Assembly: GCA_017303575.1 (NCBI GenBank)
Contig: JAFLCL010000029.1
Location: forward strand, 1 to 54,168
DNA length: 54,168 nt
Source: Deltaproteobacteria bacterium
Lineage (GTDB): Bacteria; Myxococcota_A; Polyangia; Polyangiales; Sandaracinaceae
Direction of reading: 5' to 3'
In this document: piece after piece, positions 29,350 through 38,002 of the stretch
Layout: each line of letters opens with the position of its first letter
How positions within the stretch are numbered: position 1 is the first letter of the stretch
Notes under the pieces: generated by a model
Told to the model about the DNA's origin: nothing
What the model saw: only the letters and a program-made list of their open reading frames with translations
Databases searched by the model: none
Position numbers and translations under genes: made by a program

Positions 29350-32184
29350 TCACTCGCTCGCGGCCGCGCGGACCGGGAGCCCACGCGTGCCCCGACGCAC
29401 CTGCGAGAGGTCGCGGTAGCGATCGAAGAGCTCCGTCTGACGCGAGCGCAGCGGCAGCTCGCGGCCGCGGACGTAGACGTGCACGGGCAGCGTCGTCGTC
29501 TCGAACGGATCGCCGCTCCAGAGGACCATGCTCGCGAGCCGTCCGGGCGCGATCACGCCGTAGTCGGCGCCCTGCCCTGCGATCTCCGCAGGCACGCGCG
29601 TGATCGCTGCGAGCGCTGCATCGGCCGGCATGCCCCACGCGACGGCGTTGCCCGCTTCCTGCCTCAGGTTCCGCACGTCCCACGCGCCGGGCTCGTAGAT
29701 CGCGACACGCACACCCGCCGCGGTCAGCAACGAGGCGTTGTCGTAGCGGGTGTGCAGCGTCGCGAACGTGGAGGGCAGATCGGCGAGCGGCTGCACGATG
29801 ACGGGCACGCTCGCCGCGGCGATCGCGTCCGCGACCATCCAGCCTTCTTCGACACCGCTGAGGACGAGCGTGAGGTCGTACTCGTCGGCGAGCGCGAGCA
29901 CGCCGAGGATGTCGGCCGCGCGCGAGACTCGTACGAAGACGGGCAACGTTCCGTCGAGCGCGAGCACCACACGCTCGAGGTCGAGGCGCGAGACGCCCGT
30001 CTCTCGCATGGCCGCGCGATCGAACGCCGCGCGCTGTCGCGAGAAGAGGCGCGCGTCGTCGAAGAGCTCGCGGAGGCGCTGGATCGCCGCGGAGCGCGCG
30101 CCGTGTGCTGCGCCCACACCGCCCTCGGTGAGGTCGATGTGCAGCGCGACGTCGAGGTCTCGGATCGCGCTGCGATCACGGCCCGCGAGATCGACGAAGC
30201 TGCTCGTGCCGGACACGAGACCGCCATCGGGTGTGCTCAGCGCGGCGACCACGCCGCCCATACGCGCGACGGGGATCAACGTGGAGAGCGGGTTGTAGCC
30301 ATCGCCGGCGGTGAATGCGGCGCGGATCGCGTCTGCCTCTTCTTCGTGTCCCGTGTCGCGCGTGCTCGCCTCGAGATCGATCTCGGCCAGGCCCAGGTGC
30401 GTGTCGAGCGCGATGAAGCCCGGTGTGAGCACGAGGCCCGTTCCGTCGACGAAGGTGCCTGTGGTCGGCGCCGTGGCCTCGATGCGCGTGATGCGCTCGC
30501 CGCTGACGAACACCGTCGCGCGCTCGATCACCGCACGATCGCCGAGCTCGCCGGTGAGCACACGGACGTTGGCGATCGCGAGCGTCTCGCCTCCGGTCGA
30601 AGGTCGCTGCGCGGCGGCGCGAGGTGCGGGGCGTGTCGGCGAGGCAGCGCGCGGCGCGGCGGCGACGCGCGGCTCGAGATCGAGGCCGAGCTCGAAGTCC
30701 GTGCGACGACCGACGGGATCGACGCTGCGCTCGTGCTCGAGGAGGCCGTCCACGAAGACGAGATCCGCGTGCGTGTAGACCGAGAACGGATGGCCCGACC
30801 ACACGACCACGTCCGCGATGCGACCGACCTCGAGCGTGCCCACACGCTCCTCGATGCCGAGCGTCCACGCGGCGTTGGCCGTGATCCAGCGAAGGGCCTG
30901 ATCGTCGCTGATGTCGATGCCGCGTCCTCGCGCTGCGGCTTGTGCCTTGCCGACCTCTTGGTTCAAGCGCTGGACGAGCATCGCGCTGTCGGAGTGCAGG
31001 ACGCCGCGCACGTTGGCCTGCGTGAGGAGGCCGAGGTTCTCGGGGATCGCATCGAACGCCTCGAGCTTGAAGCCCCACCAGTCGGTCCACGTGGAGATCG
31101 AGATGTCGGCGTCGTGCAGCAGATCACGGATCTTGTACGCCTCGACAGCGTGATGGAACGAGCGCACGCGGAAGCCCATCTCGTTCCCGACCTCGATCAT
31201 CCGTGCCATCTCGTCGGCGCGGTAGCAGTGCATCTGCACGAGCACGCGTCCCTCGATCGCGCCGAGCACGAGCTCGTGCCCGAAGTTGCGCGACGGCGGA
31301 TCCGGCGGCGTGTCGTCGTGCTCGTCGCCCTCGTCCTCGTCCGACGTCGTGGTGTTCTCGTCGCCCGACGTTTCCGCCTCTTCTTGCTGATCGCGCTGCC
31401 AGCTCTGGTGTTCGTGCTGCCACGCTTCCCAGGTGCGGCCGTACTCGATCGCTTCCTGGAACGCGGCGCGATAGCCCGCGACGTTGCCCATGCGCGTGGC
31501 GGGGAACTGGTGCTGCTCGCCGTAGACGCGCTTGGGGTTCTCGCCGCACGCCATCTTCATGGTCTCGGGCGCGCCGAGGAAGAGCATCTCGCTCACCGAG
31601 CGACCCGGGTGCATGTGGATCGTCTCGCCTGCGCCGCCGATCAGGTTCGCGGATCCCGGCAGCACTTGGATGGTCGTGACGCCCGCGGCGACCGCGCGTC
31701 CGAGCGCAGGATCCTGCGGCCAGAACGAGTCCGCCGCGCGCACCTGCGGCGTCGTGGGGCCCGTCATCTCGTTGCCGTCCTCGTGCGCGCCGACCGACGG
31801 AACCGGATAGACGCCCATGTGCGAGTGCACGTCGATCACGCCCGGCGTGACGAAGCGGCCGGTCGTGTCGATCACTCGCGCGCCCTCGGGGATCGGCGTG
31901 GCGCTGCGTGATCCGACCGCGCGGATCAGCCCGTCGTCGATCACCACGACGCCGTCCGTGATCACCTGTCCGGTGGCCGTCATCACCGTGCCGCCGACGA
32001 GCGCGACGAGCGGCGTCTCGAGCGGCGGCAGGGTGCCCTCGGCTTCCATCCACGGCAGCGGCGGCAGCGGCGGATCGGGTCGTTCGTCACGCGTCGCGCG
32101 CGTCGTGGTCGGCGTCGAAGGCCCACCGCACGCGAGCAGCGGGACGAGGAACAGCGGAGCGAGAGAGCGAGTCGTTCGGCGCAT
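29350..32184 (-). CDS. Exported tandem amidohydrolase lipoprotein
   Basis: 944 residues. The signal peptide ends in the lipobox LLAC (Cys19). The first amidohydrolase domain (about 55-490) has the metal-binding H120-S-H122 (IDVHSHMG), further His in VQMHCYRAD and RSFHHAV, and the Asp in LHSDSAM, so it should be active. An acidic Glu/Asp/Thr insert lies near 265-300. The second domain (about 535-925) has the fold (PGFIALDTHLGLAEID and GRLASMVLWSGDPF) but Asp replaces the first His of HxH. It probably hydrolyses cyclic amides or peptides outside the cytoplasm. It is the last gene of a leftward series. Confidence 0.85.
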   Translation of the reverse strand: MRRTTRSLAPLFLVPLLACGGPSTPTTTRATRDERPDPPLPPLPWMEAEGTLPPLETPLVALVGGTVMTATGQVITDGVVVIDDGLIRAVGSRSATPIPEGARVIDTTGRFVTPGVIDVHSHMGVYPVPSVGAHEDGNEMTGPTTPQVRAADSFWPQDPALGRAVAAGVTTIQVLPGSANLIGGAGETIHMHPGRSVSEMLFLGAPETMKMACGENPKRVYGEQHQFPATRMGNVAGYRAAFQEAIEYGRTWEAWQHEHQSWQRDQQEEAETSGDENTTTSDEDEGDEHDDTPPDPPSRNFGHELVLGAIEGRVLVQMHCYRADEMARMIEVGNEMGFRVRSFHHAVEAYKIRDLLHDADISISTWTDWWGFKLEAFDAIPENLGLLTQANVRGVLHSDSAMLVQRLNQEVGKAQAAARGRGIDISDDQALRWITANAAWTLGIEERVGTLEVGRIADVVVWSGHPFSVYTHADLVFVDGLLEHERSVDPVGRRTDFELGLDLEPRVAAAPRAASPTRPAPRAAAQRPSTGGETLAIANVRVLTGELGDRAVIERATVFVSGERITRIEATAPTTGTFVDGTGLVLTPGFIALDTHLGLAEIDLEASTRDTGHEEEADAIRAAFTAGDGYNPLSTLIPVARMGGVVAALSTPDGGLVSGTSSFVDLAGRDRSAIRDLDVALHIDLTEGGVGAAHGARSAAIQRLRELFDDARLFSRQRAAFDRAAMRETGVSRLDLERVVLALDGTLPVFVRVSRAADILGVLALADEYDLTLVLSGVEEGWMVADAIAAASVPVIVQPLADLPSTFATLHTRYDNASLLTAAGVRVAIYEPGAWDVRNLRQEAGNAVAWGMPADAALAAITRVPAEIAGQGADYGVIAPGRLASMVLWSGDPFETTTLPVHVYVRGRELPLRSRQTELFDRYRDLSQVRRGTRGLPVRAAASE

Positions 32185-32208
32185 GGCGCGCGGAGCATCT
32201 CACGGGAT

Positions 32209-32718
32209 TCACCGATCAGTCGTTCGGACACCCAACGACGACAGCGTGCGTGAGATCGCACCCGGCTCGTGACGCGCATCGCCCATCTCCTCGAGGCGTC
32301 CGAGCAGTCCCTTGGCGTCGGCGAGCGAGAGGCCCTTCATCTCTCGCAAGATCTTGATCGTGAAGATGACGTGGCGTCGCACCTGCGCGGCGAGATCGGT
32401 CGTCAGACGATCGTCGTCGATGGCTGACCACAGTTCGAGCGCGAGCAGGAGCAACGCCGGGTCGTACGAGACAACCGGACGCGACAGCACGCGCTCGGCG
32501 AACGGGTACGCGGGATCGGTCTCCACGCTCCATGTCAGGTGCACGACCCACAGCTCGACGTGATCGACGATGAACGCCACGTCGTCGTGTCGGCGAGCAC
32601 GAGCCACTGCGCGGCACGGCCGTCCCCAGAGCACATGTCCTGAGCAGATCTCACGCGCGAGCTCAGACTCCGACGACGGCTTTTCGTCACGCGAAAGTGT
32701 CCGCCAAGGGCCTCGCAT
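32209..32718 (-). CDS. Conserved-looking protein of unknown function
   Basis: 169 residues. The ATG at 32718 follows the upstream stop by only 2 bp, which decides the start. The N-terminal half has EICSGHVLWGRPCRAVARARRHDDVAF and then VVHLTWS, a pattern I recognise from small uncharacterised bacterial proteins without a known role. The C-terminal half is helical (LLLLALELW, HVIFTIKILREMKGLSLADAKGLLGRL). No signal peptide or catalytic motif. Its placement suggests co-expression with the isolated M17 N-domain gene. Confidence 0.6.
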   Translation of the reverse strand: MRGPWRTLSRDEKPSSESELAREICSGHVLWGRPCRAVARARRHDDVAFIVDHVELWVVHLTWSVETDPAYPFAERVLSRPVVSYDPALLLLALELWSAIDDDRLTTDLAAQVRRHVIFTIKILREMKGLSLADAKGLLGRLEEMGDARHEPGAISRTLSSLGVRTTDR

Positions 32719-32720
32719 GC

Positions 32721-33245
32721 TCAGCCGGCGTCGGCGCGGTGTTTTCGTCTCGCGGACTCGAGGGCTCGCTGCATCACGCGGTGCTCGTCTGCGTGATCGA
32801 CGATGGTGATCGCGTCCTGCTCGTGAGGCTCGAGGATCTTCGGCGCGAGCGTCTCCATCGCAGCCGTCGCGTCGAGGAGCTCCCACGTGCGGCCCGGCAG
32901 CGCGAGCGCGGCGCGACGGATGCGCAGGCCGTCGAGGACCTCGAGCATCGCGGCGATCACACGCCTCGCGTGATCACGATCGAGGCGCGCGCTCGGGCCC
33001 GCGCCGATCAGCACGATCTTGTCGAACGCCAGGCGGCCTGCGCCGGGCACGAGCACGCGCTCGCCCTCACGCCCCGTCAGGCGACCACGCACGAGCAGCT
33101 GCGAGAAGCGGCCGGACAGACGCCAGTCGAGGAGGCCTGTCGTTCCGCGCAGCGGGCGCTCGTCGCTGTGCACCGGCACCGCGATCGCTTCGGCATCGAG
33201 GCCGTCGAGCTTGCGGAGATCGGGCGCGACGAAGCGCACGTCCAT
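32721..33245 (-). CDS. Stand-alone leucyl-aminopeptidase (M17) N-terminal-like domain
   Basis: 174 residues. The sequence (AIAVPVHSDERPLRGTTGLLDWRLSG, LLVPGAGRLAFDKIVLIGAG, RRAALALPG) matches the macro-like N-terminal domain of PepA/leucyl aminopeptidase. The metal-binding peptidase domain is entirely absent, and there is no downstream in-frame remnant. In PepA the N-domain helps hexamer assembly and DNA binding. An isolated copy may bind nucleic acid or nucleotides (inference). It starts 6 bp after the nusB stop and is in the ribH-nusB operon. Confidence 0.7.
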   Translation of the reverse strand: MDVRFVAPDLRKLDGLDAEAIAVPVHSDERPLRGTTGLLDWRLSGRFSQLLVRGRLTGREGERVLVPGAGRLAFDKIVLIGAGPSARLDRDHARRVIAAMLEVLDGLRIRRAALALPGRTWELLDATAAMETLAPKILEPHEQDAITIVDHADEHRVMQRALESARRKHRADAG

Positions 33246-33251
33246 CGGACG

Positions 33252-33710
33252 TCACTCCTTCTCGAGGTCGGACGCGATGCGGTCGAGCACACCGTTCACG
33301 AACGAGGCGCTCGTCTCGGTGCCGAAGCGCTTGGCGAGCTCGATCGACTCGTTGAGCGTGACCTTGCGCGGGATGTCGGCGCACGCGACGAGCTCCCACG
33401 CCCCGAGGCGCAGGACGTTGCGATCCACGCGCGTCATGCGCTCGAGGCGCCAGTGTTGGCTCACGGCACGGATGAGCTCGTCGACGCGGGCGCGCTCCGA
33501 CGCGTAGCCGCGCACGATGGCGTTCGCGAAGTCCGCGCCCTCACGCTCGGCGGGATCGATCGTCTCCTCGTCGGGCGTCGCGGGGACCGCATCGGCCGTC
33601 GGGAAGCTCGACCAGAAGAGACGGATCACCTCGTCGGCGGACGCGCCCGAAGCCTCCATCTGATACAGCATCTGGAGCGCAGCCTCGCGCCCTCGTCGCC
33701 TCGCACCCAC
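33252..33710 (-). CDS. nusB: Transcription antitermination factor NusB
   Basis: 152 residues starting at a GTG. Typical parts are RRRGREAALQMLYQME at the N-terminus, WRLERMTRVDRNVLRLGAWEL in the middle and KVTLNESIELAKRFG then FVNGVLDRIA at the C-terminus. NusB binds boxA RNA with NusE/S10 during rRNA transcription. A region around 33-58 (SFPTADAVPATPDEETIDPA) is a Pro/Thr/acidic loop longer than in E. coli. It follows ribH by 54 bp, the gene order ribH-nusB being common in bacteria. Confidence 0.95.
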   Translation of the reverse strand: MGARRRGREAALQMLYQMEASGASADEVIRLFWSSFPTADAVPATPDEETIDPAEREGADFANAIVRGYASERARVDELIRAVSQHWRLERMTRVDRNVLRLGAWELVACADIPRKVTLNESIELAKRFGTETSASFVNGVLDRIASDLEKE

Positions 33711-33764
33711 GTCGCACTCACTTCCTGTCGGTCGTTGGTCGTTCGCTCGCGCGCTCGTCGGAGA

Positions 33765-34250
33765 TCAGAAGCCCGCGTCGTTCATGGTGCGTCCGAGCTG
33801 CACCATCTCGATCGCCGAGAGCGCCGCCTCCCAGCCCTTGTTGCCGGCCTTGGTGCCCGCGCGCTCGATCGCTTGCTCGATGGTGTCCGTCGTGAGCACA
33901 CCGAAGATGATCGGCACGCCCGTGGAGAGCATCACCTGCGCGCAGCCCTTGGCCACCTCGCCCGCGACGTAATCGAAGTGCGGCGTGGAGCCGCGGATCA
34001 CGGCGCCGAGCGCGATCACGGCGTCCACCTTGCCGCTCTGCGCGAAGCGACGTACCGCGAGCGGGATCTCGAAGCTGCCGGGCGCGCGCGCGATCGTGAT
34101 CTGCTCGTCCTTCACGCCGTGACGCCGGAGGCCGTCGAGCGCGCCCTCGAGGAGGCGGTCGCCGATGAAGTGGTTGAAGCGTCCGACGACGATCGCGAAG
34201 CGCGCGCCAGCGGGGTTCTCGTACGTGCCTTCGATCTCGGTGAGCGGCAT
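33765..34250 (-). CDS. ribH: 6,7-dimethyl-8-ribityllumazine synthase
   Basis: 161 residues from the ATG at 34250 (a GTG at 34268 is a less likely start). Lumazine synthase motifs are [47 protein letters not shown] and [27 protein letters not shown]. It condenses the ribityl-aminouracil with dihydroxybutanone phosphate in riboflavin synthesis and forms pentamers or icosahedral capsids. No FMN riboswitch is visible in the 42-bp gap upstream. Confidence 0.95.
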   Translation of the reverse strand: MPLTEIEGTYENPAGARFAIVVGRFNHFIGDRLLEGALDGLRRHGVKDEQITIARAPGSFEIPLAVRRFAQSGKVDAVIALGAVIRGSTPHFDYVAGEVAKGCAQVMLSTGVPIIFGVLTTDTIEQAIERAGTKAGNKGWEAALSAIEMVQLGRTMNDAGF

Positions 34251-34292
34251 GGGGGCGTGTGAGAGCACGGACGCGGGCCGGAGGCCAGTCGA

Positions 34293-36155
34293 TCACTCTT
34301 CGGCGTGTCCAGCTTCACCGCCCTCGGCGAACTGGAGCGCGTGGAGGCGCGCGTAGAGCCCGTTCTTCGCGAGGAGCTCCTCGTGCGTGCCCTCCTCGGC
34401 GATGTGGCCCTTGGAGATCACGACGATGCGATCGGCGCTGCGGATGGTGCTGAGGCGGTGTGCGATCACGATGGCGGTGCGGCCCTCGAGCAGCGTCGCG
34501 ATCGCCCGCTCGAGTCGTGCCTCGGTCGCGGAGTCGACGTTCGCGGTGGCCTCGTCGAGGACGAGGATCGATCGATCGAGGTAGAGGGCGCGCGCCAGGG
34601 CGAGCAGCTGTCGCTCGCCGACGGAGAAGTTCGTGCCGCGCTCGTCGACGCGGGCGCCGAGCCCGCCGCGCGAGCTCACCAGATCCCACACCGCGACGCG
34701 CTCGAGGCACTCGCGCACGCGCGCGTCGTCGCGATTCGGAGAGAACGCGGCCACGTTCTCCGCGATGGTGCCGGCGAAGAGGAAGACGTCCTGGGGCACG
34801 AACGCGAAGCGCTCGCGCAGCTCGCGCGAGGTCATCTCGCGGACGTCGCGCCCTCCGACCAGCACGTGACCCTCGTTCACGTCGTAGAGGCGCACCGCGA
34901 GCGCCGTGATGGTCGTCTTGCCCGAGCCCGTCGGACCGACGATGGCGATGCGCTCGCCCCGGCGCACCACGAGATCGACGTCCTCGAGCACGCGGTGGTT
35001 CGCGCGGTAGCCGAACGAGACACCGCGAAGCTCGAGCGCGACGTCGTCGGGCGAGGGCTCGCACGGTGCGAACGACAGGCCCTCCGGCGCGTCGGTGTCG
35101 ACGTGGTCGAGGAGCGCGAAGACACGCTCGGCTGCGGCGAGCGAGCTCTGGAGGATCGTGTACTTCGTCGACAGATCGCGGATGGGGCCGAAGAAGCGCT
35201 GCACGTACTCGTAGAACGCGATCACGGTGCCCACGTAGACCGCCGAGCTCTCCGCATCGAGGAGGCCAGCGCGCACCGAGCCGTACCAGAGCACGATCGC
35301 GACGGTGATCGCCGCGATGGACTCGACCACCGAGTAGAGGAGCGCGTCGTAGCGGATCGAGCGGTAGTTCGCGTCGCGATGGGCGGCGTTGATCTGTCGA
35401 TACTCTTCGAGACACTCGGCCTCGCGACCGAACGCCTGCACGACCGCCATCCCTTGCACCTGCTCCGCGATGTAGCCGTTGAGCTGCGCGATGTAGGCGC
35501 GGATCGATCGGAACGCCTCGCGCGCGCGGACGCGGATCCACTGGACGGCGATCACCAGCGGCGGGACGGCGATCAGCGTCACGAGGGTGAGGCGGACGTC
35601 GAGGTAGACCATGAAGCCGAGGATCGCGACCAGCGTCAGGAGGTCCGCGAGACCGAGCACCGCGCCGGACGCGAAGAGCTCTCCGATCGCGTCGGCGTCG
35701 TTCGTCACGCGCGTGACCACGCGGCCGACCGGCGTGCGGTCGAGGTACGAGAGCGGCAGGCGCTGCACCTTCGCGTAGGTGGCGCGTCGAAGCGCTGCAA
35801 CCGTGCGCTGGCCTCCGAGCTGGAGCGCGTAGGTCTGAGCGAAGCGCGTGACGAACTCGACGAAGATCGCGATGCCGAAGAAGCCCGCCACGCGCAGGAG
35901 ATCCGTGGGGCTGTGATCGATGATCGCCGCTTGCACTGCGGCTCGCTGGAGGAGCGGCTGCACGAGGCCCGCGAGCGAGGTGATGGGGACGAGCACGCCC
36001 GCCACGACGAAGAGCCAGAGGCTGGGACGCGCGAACGGCGCGAGCCGCTTGAGCAACGCGACGTCGTACGTCTTCTCGTCGACGCTGGTCGCCTCGAGCG
36101 GCGGCCGCACGTTCGTCGCGCGCACGGGCTTGGCGATGGAGATCGTGTCGCTCAT
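34293..36155 (-). CDS. ABC exporter half-transporter with intact ATPase site
   Basis: 620 residues. The ATG at 36155 overlaps the partner's stop by four bases. Six membrane helices (about 45-340) precede an ATPase domain with Walker A GPTGSGKTT, Q-loop FVPQDVFLF, signature NFSVGERQ (not LSGGQ), Walker B LVLDEATANVD with the catalytic Glu, and H-loop IAHRLSTI. This is the MdlB/TM288-like half of a heterodimer. With the preceding gene it forms an inner-membrane exporter of lipids, drugs or peptides. The substrate is unknown. Confidence 0.9.
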   Translation of the reverse strand: MSDTISIAKPVRATNVRPPLEATSVDEKTYDVALLKRLAPFARPSLWLFVVAGVLVPITSLAGLVQPLLQRAAVQAAIIDHSPTDLLRVAGFFGIAIFVEFVTRFAQTYALQLGGQRTVAALRRATYAKVQRLPLSYLDRTPVGRVVTRVTNDADAIGELFASGAVLGLADLLTLVAILGFMVYLDVRLTLVTLIAVPPLVIAVQWIRVRAREAFRSIRAYIAQLNGYIAEQVQGMAVVQAFGREAECLEEYRQINAAHRDANYRSIRYDALLYSVVESIAAITVAIVLWYGSVRAGLLDAESSAVYVGTVIAFYEYVQRFFGPIRDLSTKYTILQSSLAAAERVFALLDHVDTDAPEGLSFAPCEPSPDDVALELRGVSFGYRANHRVLEDVDLVVRRGERIAIVGPTGSGKTTITALAVRLYDVNEGHVLVGGRDVREMTSRELRERFAFVPQDVFLFAGTIAENVAAFSPNRDDARVRECLERVAVWDLVSSRGGLGARVDERGTNFSVGERQLLALARALYLDRSILVLDEATANVDSATEARLERAIATLLEGRTAIVIAHRLSTIRSADRIVVISKGHIAEEGTHEELLAKNGLYARLHALQFAEGGEAGHAEE

Positions 36156-37900
36156 GCGCTGGCCTCCACGCTCGGCTGCGCGGCCGCCGCGTCGATCTCG
36201 CGCTCCAGGCGCTGACGCTCCGCGAGGCGCGCGTAGTGGCCGCCCTTCGCGACGAGCTCGTCGTGCGTGCCAGCCTCGACGACGCGGCCACCCTCGAGCA
36301 CGAGCGTGCGATCCGTGCGTCGCGCTGCGGCGATGCGGTGGGTGACCAGCACCAACGTGCGGCCCTCGGCGGCGCGATCGATCGCGGCGAGGATCCTCTC
36401 TTCGGTGCGCGCATCCACGGCGCTCAGCGGATCGTCGAGCACCAGCACGCGGGGCGCGTCGAGGAGCGCGCGCGCGAGCGCGAGGCGCTGCTTCTGCCCA
36501 CCCGAGAGCTGCACGCCGCGCTCGCCGACGATCGTCTGGAAGCCCTCCGGCATCGCGTTGATCTCCTCGAGCACGGCCGCCTCGTCTGCCGCGGTGCGGA
36601 GGCGCGCGGCAGCGTCCTCCGACGACGGATCGAGCGAGCGCGCGAGCGCGAGCTCGAGGTTCTTCTCCACGGTGGTGCTGAAGAGGAAAGGCTCCTGCTG
36701 GGCGAAGCCCACGGTGTGACGCAGCGAGCGGAGGGTGAGCTCGGTGATGTCCTCGCCGTCGAGGAACACCGCGCCGCGCGGCGTCGGGAGAAGGCGCGCG
36801 AGGAGAGTGGCCAGCGTCGACTTGCCGCTGCCCGTCGCCCCGACGATGGCGAGCGACGTGCCCGCGGGCACCTCGAAGGACACGTCGCGCAGCACGTCGC
36901 GTCCCTCGATCGTGTACGAGAGACCGCGCACCGAGAGCGCGCCCACCGTCGGCGCCTCGCGCGCGTCGGGCGCCTCTTCCACCGCGGGCTTGCGCGCGAG
37001 CACCTCGGCCACGCGCTGGTAGGACGCGCGACCCCGCGTGATGACCGAGAGCAGATACCCGAGCGCGAGCGTGGGCCACACGAGCTGGGCGAGGTACGCG
37101 TTGAACGCAGCGAGCTCGCCGACGGTCAGCGAGCCTTCGATCACCATCAGGCCGCCCTGGTAGAGAACGATCAGCGTCCCGATCGACGAGAAGCCCATGA
37201 GCACGGGGAACATCAGGCCGCGGATCGCGACGAGCGCGAGGTTGTGCTCGACCGCCTCGGCGTTCGCGGTCTCGAAGCGCTCGGCCTGACGCGACTCGAG
37301 ACCGAGCGAGCGCACGACGCGCACGCCGGCGACGTCTTCCTGCACGCGCTCCGCGAGCTTCGCCAGCGCGCCCTGCGCGAGGTTCGAGCGCTTGAACATC
37401 GCGCGTGAGAAGCCCATCGCGCTGATCGCGATGAAGGGGAACGGGATGAGCGCCAGCATCGTGAGCCGCGGCGAGACCACGAGCATCAGCGCGATGGCGG
37501 ACGCGAACGCGAGCGTCGAGTTCACGAGGTTGAGCGCCCCGAAGCCAACCAGCAGACGCACCTGCGTCAGATCGTTGGTCGCGCGGCTCATGATCTCGCC
37601 CGTCGAGAGCGTGCGGAAGAGCGAGGGGCCGAGGTGGTGCAGCTTGTCGAGCAGCGCGTTGCGCAGGTCGAACTCGACGTCGCGGCCGACGTTGAAGATC
37701 TGCATGCGGCTCGCGGTGCGGACCGTCCACGCGCCGAGCGCGACGACGATCACCCAGAGGGCAGCGCGGCTCACCGCATCGAGGTCACCCGCGAGCAGCG
37801 CGTCGATGCCTGCGCGAAAGAGCCAAGGGATCGCCTTCTCCGCGACCTGCGTGAGCACGAGCCACAGCACACCGAGCGCCAGCGCTCGGCGGTACGGCAC
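36152..37900 (-). CDS. ABC exporter half-transporter with degenerate ATPase site
   Basis: 582 residues from a GTG at 37900. Membrane helices fill about 5-290. The ATPase domain has Walker A GATGSGKST, the canonical signature LSGGQKQ and Walker B LVLDDPLSAVD, where Asp replaces the catalytic Glu. In heterodimeric exporters this marks the non-hydrolysing site (MdlA/TM287-like). The protein begins about 14 residues later than relatives; the frame is open upstream to 38003 with plausible residues (SIFAWVV) but no ATG, GTG or TTG, so an atypical start is possible. Confidence 0.88.
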   Translation of the reverse strand: MPYRRALALGVLWLVLTQVAEKAIPWLFRAGIDALLAGDLDAVSRAALWVIVVALGAWTVRTASRMQIFNVGRDVEFDLRNALLDKLHHLGPSLFRTLSTGEIMSRATNDLTQVRLLVGFGALNLVNSTLAFASAIALMLVVSPRLTMLALIPFPFIAISAMGFSRAMFKRSNLAQGALAKLAERVQEDVAGVRVVRSLGLESRQAERFETANAEAVEHNLALVAIRGLMFPVLMGFSSIGTLIVLYQGGLMVIEGSLTVGELAAFNAYLAQLVWPTLALGYLLSVITRGRASYQRVAEVLARKPAVEEAPDAREAPTVGALSVRGLSYTIEGRDVLRDVSFEVPAGTSLAIVGATGSGKSTLATLLARLLPTPRGAVFLDGEDITELTLRSLRHTVGFAQQEPFLFSTTVEKNLELALARSLDPSSEDAAARLRTAADEAAVLEEINAMPEGFQTIVGERGVQLSGGQKQRLALARALLDAPRVLVLDDPLSAVDARTEERILAAIDRAAEGRTLVLVTHRIAAARRTDRTLVLEGGRVVEAGTHDELVAKGGHYARLAERQRLEREIDAAAAQPSVEASA

Positions 37901-38002
37901 GACCCACGCGAAGATCGAAGGGGTCGTGCCGCTGCTCGGAGCGCCGCGCTCGGCGGTGGAAGTTCCTCTGGTCGACGGTGGAATCGGACGGCCTCGCGGA
38001 CG

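Noticed and set aside
34293..37730. A 1145-codon leftward frame spanning both ABC genes
   Set aside because: Its first half is an out-of-frame, Arg-rich shadow of the upstream ABC gene; the real second protein starts at 36155 with an ATGA overlap.
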